DNA from: Spirochaetota bacterium
GTDB taxonomy: Bacteria; Spirochaetota; Spirochaetia; SZUA-6
Length of the DNA stretch: 5,028 nt
NCBI GenBank assembly: GCA_003641675.1
Contig: QNBI01000185.1
Location: forward strand, 1 to 5,028
Direction of reading: 5' to 3'
Both the position numbers and the translations under genes were made by a program. Below the pieces are notes generated by a model that saw nothing but the letters and a program-made list of their open reading frames with translations, made no database searches and was not told where the DNA came from. Below are positions 1-5,028 of this stretch, piece by piece; the stretch's first letter is position 1; each line of letters begins with the position of its first letter.

Positions 1-339
1 GGAGAACCTGCAGGAATTGTTGTAGGCCTCCCCGATTTTAATGAGCTCTTTAAAGGGCTTAACGGGAAACTTTCCGTGCGCATGCTGTACCGTTTATTCT
101 TTAAAAGAAAAACCATACACAGGGCAAGGGTTCTTATTTTCGGGGTATCACAGAAACACCGGAACAAAGGGGTTGATATTAACCTTATGTATGAACTCTA
201 CAGGAATTCTTATAACCTCCATATAACCGAAATGGAAGGTTCGACAATCGGTGAAGAGAACTATCCCATGTGGAGGGCAGTTGCTCAAATAGGAGGTGAA
301 ATTTATAAGCAGTATCAATTCTATCAGCTTAAAATCTAA
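1..339 (+). CDS. C-terminal part of a YghO-like GNAT-fold acyltransferase (5' end outside window)
   Basis: The frame is open from the first base and ends at TAA 337-339, giving the last 112 residues; the true start lies upstream. Visible features fit the C-terminal half of a GNAT acyltransferase of the YghO-like type. An early strand carries EPAGIVVGLPDFN (fragment residues 2-14). A motif-A-like segment RVLIFGVSQKHRNKGVD (43-59) has the R-x-x-G turn that holds the acyl-CoA pyrophosphate. A late GEENYPMWRAVAQIGGEIYK segment (84-103) corresponds to the family's 'EDN-x-x-M...LG-x-x-x-K' region, followed by the Y-x-x-Y ending. Family members usually have a Trp just before this Glu/Asn motif; here the aligned residues are Ser-Thr. 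GNAT enzymes transfer an acyl group from CoA, but this branch has no agreed substrate, so none is assigned. It is probably cytosolic. No terminator hairpin is seen after the stop, and the next intact gene converges on it. Confidence 0.8.
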   Translation, partial: GEPAGIVVGLPDFNELFKGLNGKLSVRMLYRLFFKRKTIHRARVLIFGVSQKHRNKGVDINLMYELYRNSYNLHITEMEGSTIGEENYPMWRAVAQIGGEIYKQYQFYQLKI

Positions 340-398
340 GACACCCCAGGCTCAAACTCCGTATAAAACCATTTACACACCTCTTATAAATCTATCCG

Positions 399-660
399 TC
401 AAAGCATTATAAGGTTCTCATTCTTTAGGACATATATCCTGGCAAGATTAAGGGTATATAAAAAGGTTTTCTTTACCTCTGTCAGTTTATCTTTATTTAA
501 CACTAAAACATCCAGTTTGCTATTAGTCTTTAAGAAGAATTCTGCTGAATTTTTCTGCGACAATTTAAGGGGTGTTTTCTCCAGAAAATATTAGAATATC
601 TATATCCGATAGTTGCAGATATTTATTTGCAGGAAGCTTCACTCCGAAGAATCGTCCCAT
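399..660 (-). pseudogene. Relic of a small MNT-type nucleotidyltransferase, frameshifted
   Basis: Two minus-strand reading frames together resemble a minimal nucleotidyltransferase (MNT/MntA-like, the adenylyltransferase half of HepT-MntA toxin-antitoxin pairs). Frame A (660 down to a TAA at 565-567) gives FFGVKLPANKYLQLSDIDIL, matching the family pattern FGS-x-x-x-G-x-Y...SDIDL with its D-x-D metal ligands; the GS before it reads GV and there is one extra residue. After a run of four C (569-572 on the plus strand), frame B stays open to TGA 399-401 and reads KLDVLVLNKDKLTEV, then ARIYVLKNEN. This resembles the 'VDLV-x-L...G-x-L-x-Y' C-terminus of the family. Dropping one C joins the frames. 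The N-terminal helix and most of the GS region are missing, and the first 22 bases overlap the coding end of the large exported protein. The reading rests on short motifs, so chance resemblance is possible. Confidence 0.42.
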
Positions 661-3600
661 AAATTCTCAAGTTCCTTAACATTATCGTCCGCCCCCGCAT
701 TCCCTGCACGCTCCACAGCGCCTCCACCGGCTTCCGTTTCCTCTCCTGAGGTCGTTCCGTTAATTAAATAGCTGTACCTTGCAGCAGTTTCCGGCGAACT
801 CGCCCTCGCCTTTAGAAAATACTTTAAGAGCTGCTCATTGTCCGACTTTCTGTAGTAGATAAACGCAAGCTTAAGATTTAAAATGGCAGAATCCGGTTCA
901 ATACAGGCCGCCTTTTTAAGCACTTCTTCCGCGTCTTTTACCCTGTTTTTTATAAGATAAAGATTGGAAAGATTAACATATGGCGAAATATAATTGGGGA
1001 ACTGCCGTATAAGTTTTTTAAAAGTTTCCCCGGCTTCATCCTCTCGGCCGAATCTTGCATTGAGTATCCCGATTTTATTCTCAAAATAAGCCTTCTTTCT
1101 TCCGGATGCATTAGACGCTTTTCCGCTGTAGCTTGCTAAGGCCCTTTCGTACAGTGAATCATGAATCGTATTAATTGAAACACTGTAAAGTTTCTCTACC
1201 TTAGCCGGGTCCGCGGGAATTATGTGAAATATACTTGCCGGTAAGGAGATAGGAGGAAATTCTTCCTGTTCCACCGCCACAGGCAGAAACTCAACTTTAG
1301 CGGCAACCTTATTTCGCCTGTAAATTTGGGAGGCAGTCTTCCATGCATGCATGAAACCGCGTTCAAGTACGGTAGTTTCTACAGGTATCCAGAGAGAACC
1401 CTTAAACGGTATCGCTGCATAGGAATTCGTTGTAAACATCCATCTGCTGCCTGCAGGCTCCCCGCTGTTAAACGCCATAAAAACATGCCCAGGCGAAGTC
1501 ATTATAGCAGTTTCTATTCCGGAAGACTCCATAAGGGAGCAGAGCAGAGCGGTAGTATCATCGCAGTCACCGGACCGTAGTAGAAGCGTCTTTCTTGGGA
1601 AACGAACCGTATCCTCCACATTCACTTTACCCAGAACCTTTGAAATAGGCGAATCAGGGTCTTCAACATAGGTAATACCATAGCTTCCAAGTGCACAACT
1701 TATCTGTACAGCCCTAATGAATTTGTCCGGCAGGACATAACCACCTGGAATCTTCCGCTTTGCAAAACTAAAGGTATTCAGTGAGCTGTGCGAAAACCTC
1801 TCCACAGTATCTTCATGAGGAGTTATGAAAGATGCAAGCTTTCCGGAATTATTCCACTGCAGCGCTGTCCTGCGGTAAAGGGTGACAGCTTTAGAATTTG
1901 ACATTGAAAACTCGTCTTTCCCCACGGTATACGATGCTTTCACATTTACCTGAGCGCTTATATCCTCCTCCAAATTCAGCACACTCTGATTAAAAAGAAT
2001 ATACAAATCCGCTTTAGCACTCCTGCCCGGTTTTAATTCCTCTATTACCTGCGATGCCAGAGGGAAATCCATATATTTCTTTATAAATGAACTCACTCTG
2101 ATATTTTTAATGCTTTTATCACCTCTATTCTCTATAATTACAGAACCTGCCGGATGATCTAAATAGTACCTCATTAACGAAGGGAACAAACCTGCAAACT
2201 TGAGCTCCTTAAATTTCAGAGGATAAGTCTTCTCTCCTTCTTTATTCTCCTTTTGAAATCTATTTTTAAGTTCATTCATTTCGGCTCGCGCTTTGATGTT
2301 TCCAGGATCGCCTGCAAGAACCTGCTCGTACATCTGTACTGCCCTGCTATAGGTTAGCCTTGCAGACTCCGGCCCCAGTTTTAAAATAACGGCAATCGCT
2401 TTATCTTTTAATTTGCCGGCATTGGCCATAAGCATTTGCACTTTAAGATTTGCAAGATTAATCCTTGCCTTACCGTTGTCCGGCTCCATATCCAGGACCT
2501 CCTCCCATAGATAACCGGACATCTCATAAGCTCCGGCATCCTTATACATGGAGGCCTTCTCTTCCAGAGCTTTTACATCTTTATTCTCAACTATCCTCTT
2601 GTTTAACCGTACGATCTTTTCTTCGAAATCTGTACTTTTACCGTAATCCTTTAGGTATTGCACATCGAGTAGTTTAATAATACGCTTGCCCATCTGGTCA
2701 GATACATATATTACACCGTTCTTTGAATTAACTGCAGTATGGCCAATCATAGGAAGCGGTTCGTTAGAGCCGGAAAACAAATCCGGTATTTCCGACAGTC
2801 GCCACAGCGGTATTCCCAGCCTATTGTAACACGCCATTTTACCGGAGGAGTAGTACAGGACAAACCTCCCGTCATCATAGATAGACATAGAAACCGGGTT
2901 CTGCCCCTGCTCGGGATCGCAAAGAGGTATTATGCTGTCTAAAAGAGTTCCTTCCGGAGAATGAATACGTATGCGACGCTCCACAACATCGTACACCCAT
3001 ATATTCCCCTCCGGCCCACCAGCTACGGCTGTAATATTCGAGTATGGGCCTGTAAAGAGGTCCACTACTTTCCGCCTGGGGGCAGAGCTGAACGCGGACT
3101 TACTCCCGGTAACAATTAAAGCACTCTTTTTCTGAACATTTACTGCAACGACACTTCCATCCTGCAATGCCGTAAAGGGGCCGTATAGATCGAACCCTAC
3201 TCTTAATTTTTGAGGTTTCTCCGAGCCACCTGCAATTTTGTAGATATCCCTGCCAAGCGAAGGCTTTAAAAAGACAGTCCCGCCGGGAGTTGCAGAGACT
3301 CCCGAAGCAAATGTGTAGTTCCCCGATTCAAAGAGCGTCCTCCCCGGTTCTCCGACAATACCGAAACGGCCGTTAAACTCTACGCATATGGAGGAAAATG
3401 CAGCCAAAAGATTCCCCTCACCTGTTACAGCAATATCAATTGGCATAAGCATCATTGGCATTTCTGGAATAACAGAATTCTTAAAAGCATCTGTAGGTAT
3501 TTCATCTACATATTGAGGATGATTTTTTAGGTCTGATGCAAGGTATCTGTGGAAGCTGCTCCCCAGATATAGGATTACATTCGCCATATAGCTGGCTGTA

Positions 3601-4025
3601 TCCTCGGAAGGGTATCCGAAGATTGTGAAACTTTGAGCTTTACCGCTACTGTTTCCGCCGCTGCCGCTTCCCAAGCTCTCATCTTCCGCTCTCCTTACAC
3701 CGGGCTTCATTTGCAGGCTCATAATAGATTGCCTTCCGCTTATATTAACTGTTACGGAGAGTGTATAGTTCGATCTTTCAGCTTTTCCTTTTTTAAAATC
3801 TGTAATCTTAAAATATTCAGAGTAAAGATCCGAGGCAATTCGTTCGGCCTGTTTTAGAATACTATCTATAAGTTCCGTATTATCTTTGCCTGCAGGAACG
3901 ACTAAGGGTTTATTTATAAAGACGGTATCTGCCCATATACAAAATCCACAGGGAATAAGAAAGAAAATAACTATTAGTATTCTTAAGGAAATTTTAACAG
4001 AAAATCTCTTGCCAAAGCTGCTCAT
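639..4025 (-). CDS. Giant exported protein: beta-propeller, TPR, Ig-like, transglutaminase-like and C-terminal TPR domains
   Basis: This is an intact 1,128-residue ORF. The ATG at 4023-4025 is the first usable start after an in-frame stop (4050-4052), and it places a Sec signal peptide at residues 1-32: Lys/Arg n-region, hydrophobic core ILIVIFFLIP, likely cleavage after IWA. No later transmembrane segment is obvious, so the mature protein is probably periplasmic. Domains in order: about 33-195, a helix-plus-strand part that resembles the TolB N-terminal domain, with a Gly/Ser linker at 119-129; about 195-455, NHL-like beta-propeller repeats (GNLLAAF, GNIWVYD, GVIYVSD); about 480-590, divergent TPRs (Pro515, Pro574); about 612-720, an Ig-like beta domain; about 730-910, a transglutaminase-like core with SGDCDDTTALL (Cys821), SPGHVFMAF (His847) and WIPVETT (Glu883); 979-1080, three TPRs with prolines at 1010, 1044 and 1078, exactly 34 apart; then an acidic Gly-rich tail. 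The TG-like part may cleave or crosslink protein or peptidoglycan; the propeller and TPRs would bind partners. The function is unknown to me. Confidence 0.93.
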   Translation of the reverse strand: MSSFGKRFSVKISLRILIVIFFLIPCGFCIWADTVFINKPLVVPAGKDNTELIDSILKQAERIASDLYSEYFKITDFKKGKAERSNYTLSVTVNISGRQSIMSLQMKPGVRRAEDESLGSGSGGNSSGKAQSFTIFGYPSEDTASYMANVILYLGSSFHRYLASDLKNHPQYVDEIPTDAFKNSVIPEMPMMLMPIDIAVTGEGNLLAAFSSICVEFNGRFGIVGEPGRTLFESGNYTFASGVSATPGGTVFLKPSLGRDIYKIAGGSEKPQKLRVGFDLYGPFTALQDGSVVAVNVQKKSALIVTGSKSAFSSAPRRKVVDLFTGPYSNITAVAGGPEGNIWVYDVVERRIRIHSPEGTLLDSIIPLCDPEQGQNPVSMSIYDDGRFVLYYSSGKMACYNRLGIPLWRLSEIPDLFSGSNEPLPMIGHTAVNSKNGVIYVSDQMGKRIIKLLDVQYLKDYGKSTDFEEKIVRLNKRIVENKDVKALEEKASMYKDAGAYEMSGYLWEEVLDMEPDNGKARINLANLKVQMLMANAGKLKDKAIAVILKLGPESARLTYSRAVQMYEQVLAGDPGNIKARAEMNELKNRFQKENKEGEKTYPLKFKELKFAGLFPSLMRYYLDHPAGSVIIENRGDKSIKNIRVSSFIKKYMDFPLASQVIEELKPGRSAKADLYILFNQSVLNLEEDISAQVNVKASYTVGKDEFSMSNSKAVTLYRRTALQWNNSGKLASFITPHEDTVERFSHSSLNTFSFAKRKIPGGYVLPDKFIRAVQISCALGSYGITYVEDPDSPISKVLGKVNVEDTVRFPRKTLLLRSGDCDDTTALLCSLMESSGIETAIMTSPGHVFMAFNSGEPAGSRWMFTTNSYAAIPFKGSLWIPVETTVLERGFMHAWKTASQIYRRNKVAAKVEFLPVAVEQEEFPPISLPASIFHIIPADPAKVEKLYSVSINTIHDSLYERALASYSGKASNASGRKKAYFENKIGILNARFGREDEAGETFKKLIRQFPNYISPYVNLSNLYLIKNRVKDAEEVLKKAACIEPDSAILNLKLAFIYYRKSDNEQLLKYFLKARASSPETAARYSYLINGTTSGEETEAGGGAVERAGNAGADDNVKELENLWDDSSE

Positions 4026-4032
4026 ACATAAA

Positions 4033-4043
4033 AGTATATACCA
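4033..4043 (-). promoter_or_regulatory. Candidate extended -10 promoter for the giant exported protein (possible leaderless start)
   Basis: Read on the minus strand, this is TGGTATATACT. TG-n-TATATA is an extended -10 element and the overlapping TATACT also matches 5 of 6 consensus bases. The hexamers end 9 and 7 nt before the ATG, so transcription would begin at or within about 2 nt of the start codon. No convincing -35 hexamer lies 16-18 bp upstream, which extended -10 promoters tolerate. No Shine-Dalgarno-like sequence lies 4-12 nt before the ATG. An overlapping out-of-frame ATG sits 4 nt upstream (4027-4029). A/T-rich intergenic DNA often contains TATA-like words, so this is tentative. 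Confidence 0.35.
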
Positions 4044-4049
4044 TTTTCT

Positions 4050-4268
4050 TTATTTGGAATACTTTTCCATGTAATCCTTAACAATCTACGGAGGCTCCTG
4101 CCCTTCCGGCATAAAAATAAGAGCCGCAGAGTGATAAGTTCCCTTTTCATACATCTTATCATACTTACCGGTAAAAGCCCTCTCTGTTCCTTTTTTACGC
4201 AATACTTCGCACAGAAATTGTGTAAGCCTCTTCTTCCATTGCCTATTAATTAGTATACCAGCCTTTGA
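4050..4268 (-). pseudogene. msrB: Internally deleted relic of methionine sulfoxide reductase B
   Basis: One minus-strand frame shows unmistakable MsrB pieces without a usable start. WKKRLT, then EVLRKKGTERAFTGKY and EKGTYH (4131-4238) match the MsrB N-terminus 'W-x-x-x-LTPEQY-x-VLR-x-KGTE-x-xF-x-GxY...GTY'. The next residues HSAALIFMPEG match the far C-terminal motif 'RYC-x-NSAAL-x-FIP'. The fragment therefore looks like both ends of the gene joined after loss of about 90 central codons. Both zinc-binding CxxC pairs and the catalytic Cys are gone. The PEQY tetrapeptide reads QFLC, a TAG interrupts at 4086-4088, and the frame ends at TAA 4050-4052 after KDYMEKYSK, a plausible old C-terminus. 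MsrB repairs methionine-R-sulfoxide; this copy cannot. It points the same way as the giant gene that begins 25 bp downstream and may once have preceded it. The missing N-terminal codons may have belonged to an MsrA-MsrB fusion, which cannot be told here. Confidence 0.62.
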
Positions 4269-4376
4269 TTAAAACCAGTTGTACCCTATTTGCTAACCTT
4301 ACTTAATCGACAGAATTATCCAGCCATATCGGTTTTTAGCAAGTTTGTACAGGTTCTCACATCTTTCAGGTTGGGC

Positions 4377-4416
4377 AAAAATATATTCCTTTTAAAAAAA
4401 TAAATAAAAATATATT
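4377..4416. repeat. Pair of 11-bp direct repeats in A/T-rich DNA upstream of the DUF3100 promoter
   Basis: AAAAATATATT occurs at 4377-4387 and again at 4406-4416, 29 bp start to start, with an almost pure A/T spacer. The second copy ends two bases before the -35 hexamer of the DUF3100 promoter, where A/T-rich UP elements bind the RNA polymerase alpha subunit. It may be an UP element or a repeated regulator site. The simple composition makes a chance repeat quite possible. Confidence 0.35.
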
Positions 4417-4418
4417 TC

Positions 4419-4448
4419 TTGACAATAATATACAGTACAGCCTAAAAT
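4419..4448 (+). promoter_or_regulatory. Sigma70-type promoter of the DUF3100 gene
   Basis: TTGACA (4419-4424) is a perfect -35 hexamer. It is followed after 18 bp by TAAAAT (4443-4448), which matches five of six -10 bases. Transcription should start near 4455, leaving a leader of about 25 nt that contains the Shine-Dalgarno. The tract just upstream (4391-4418) is nearly all A/T, as in a UP element. There is no room for a riboswitch or attenuator between the promoter and the gene. Confidence 0.72.
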
Positions 4449-4467
4449 TATTGCTATCTTAATAAAA

Positions 4468-4473
4468 AAGGAG
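4468..4473 (+). promoter_or_regulatory. Ribosome binding site of the DUF3100 gene
   Basis: AAGGAG lies 6 nt before the ATG at 4480, an ideal Shine-Dalgarno position. It selects this ATG over the nearby Met codons and contrasts with the divergent large gene, which has no such site. Confidence 0.85.
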
Positions 4474-4479
4474 ATATTT

Positions 4480-5028
4480 ATGAATGAACATGATTTACTC
4501 GCAACGAAGGGTAGAATTGTAATTCATGTAAAGCTCTACATTACAGTTCTAATCATCGTTGTTATCTCTGAACTTATAGGCATCTACAAATTGCCAGTCG
4601 GTCCTGGTGTAGTTGTACTGCTGCCCATGCTCTATGCTGTAATTATCGGTATTATTATTACACCCAAGGTCCTGGGAAAGGCTATAAAGGTCCTTCGCAA
4701 AGCGGTGTCGGATGATGTAGTTGAGCTTGCCGGAGCCGTCGTTATGATTTCACTTCTTCCTCTCGGTGTAAAATACGGCACTCTTGTAGGCCCTGCCGTA
4801 GCAAAGATAGTAAAAGCAGGTCCGGCTTTTATTCTGCAGGAGTTAGGTAATTTAGGAACTATTATTATTGCTTTTCCGATAGCAATTCTATTGGGCTTAA
4901 AACGAGAGGCCGTAGGTGCTACCGTAAGTATATGCAGAGAACCTACCCTTGGAATAATCGGGGAACGCTACGGAATAACCTCACCGGAAGGAACAGGGGT
5001 TCTGGGGACCTACCTGACGGGGACAATA
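4480..5028 (+). CDS. DUF3100 family multi-pass membrane protein (3' end outside window)
   Basis: The frame is open from ATG 4480 to the window end, giving 183 residues with no stop. The sequence matches what I know of the DUF3100 family. A short cytosolic N-terminus is followed by a hydrophobic stretch at about 19-35, then LPVGPGVVVLLPMLYA (38-53) leading into a second helix. Further hydrophobic stretches lie at about 84-97 and 125-140. The conserved-looking core reads KAGPAFILQELGNLGTI (112-128), LGLKREAVGAT (138-148) and CREPTLGIIGERYG...SPEGTGVLGTYLTGT (152-182). Such proteins sit in the inner membrane and look like small-molecule transporters or exporters. No substrate is established to my knowledge, and genes for metal-dependent amidohydrolases or peptidases are often found nearby; any such partner would lie beyond this window. 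It has its own promoter and ribosome binding site and diverges from the giant exported protein gene, so co-transcription is with downstream genes only. Confidence 0.85.
   Translation, partial: MNEHDLLATKGRIVIHVKLYITVLIIVVISELIGIYKLPVGPGVVVLLPMLYAVIIGIIITPKVLGKAIKVLRKAVSDDVVELAGAVVMISLLPLGVKYGTLVGPAVAKIVKAGPAFILQELGNLGTIIIAFPIAILLGLKREAVGATVSICREPTLGIIGERYGITSPEGTGVLGTYLTGTI

Noticed and set aside
41..226. 61-codon plus-strand ORF overlapping the first gene
   Set aside because: It is out of frame with the conserved acyltransferase reading, which is open across the whole stretch.
462..480. AGAGGT/ACCTTT hairpin followed by T-rich DNA (minus strand), as a terminator for the giant gene
   Set aside because: The stem is only six pairs including one G-U and is weak in G/C. 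It lies about 160 nt beyond the stop, inside the proposed nucleotidyltransferase relic, so I would not call it a terminator.
533..544. Palindromic AGAATTCT within AAGAAGAATTCTGC as an operator
   Set aside because: It is a short isolated palindrome inside a likely gene relic with no promoter beside it.
364..594. Open plus-strand frame of about 75 codons after the acyltransferase stop
   Set aside because: It has no ATG or GTG start and a composition unlike a folded protein. It is the complement of the better-looking minus-strand frame of the nucleotidyltransferase relic.
1326..3857. Several plus-strand ORFs of 62-84 codons opposite the giant gene
   Set aside because: They are antisense shadows: they lie wholly within the coding minus strand, lack ribosome sites and have composition typical of out-of-frame translation.
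3939..3957. LIPC in the signal peptide as a lipoprotein lipobox (Cys26)
   Set aside because: Proline directly before the Cys is not tolerated by signal peptidase II, and a better signal peptidase I site (IWA) follows at residue 32.

Overview
The window suggests a moderately AT-rich bacterium with two membranes. The evidence is a 1,128-residue Sec-exported, lipid-anchor-free protein that looks periplasmic, plus a mixed domain layout that reminds me of spirochaetes. That lineage guess is weak and rests on no diagnostic gene. I see no phage, transposon, CRISPR or RNA gene.

Layout. Bases 1-339 (+) hold the last 112 codons of a YghO-like GNAT acyltransferase. A convergent gap follows. In it, and running into the 3' end of the next gene, the minus strand carries what I read as a decayed MNT-type nucleotidyltransferase (399-660) with a frameshift at a C-run. 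Bases 639-4025 (-) are one intact gene for a very large exported protein: signal peptide, a TolB-N-like N-terminal part, an NHL-type beta-propeller, a TPR segment, an Ig-like beta domain, a transglutaminase/protease-like domain with Cys821/His847, then three exactly phased TPRs and an acidic tail. It starts without a Shine-Dalgarno sequence, 9 nt after an extended -10 element, so its mRNA may be leaderless.

The 454-bp divergent gap (4026-4479) contains a second relic: an internally deleted, stop-interrupted msrB on the minus strand (4050-4268). On its right side is a strong sigma70-type promoter (TTGACA, 18 bp, TAAAAT) with an A/T-rich upstream tract and a good Shine-Dalgarno. These drive a DUF3100 membrane protein that runs off the right end (4480-5028, 183 codons visible).

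The three intact genes do not form an operon: the first and second converge, the second and third diverge. No shared pathway is evident. The most interesting items are the architecture of the giant protein, its possible leaderless start, and the two same-strand gene relics flanking it, which suggest local gene decay. I did not find a clearly new multi-gene system here.
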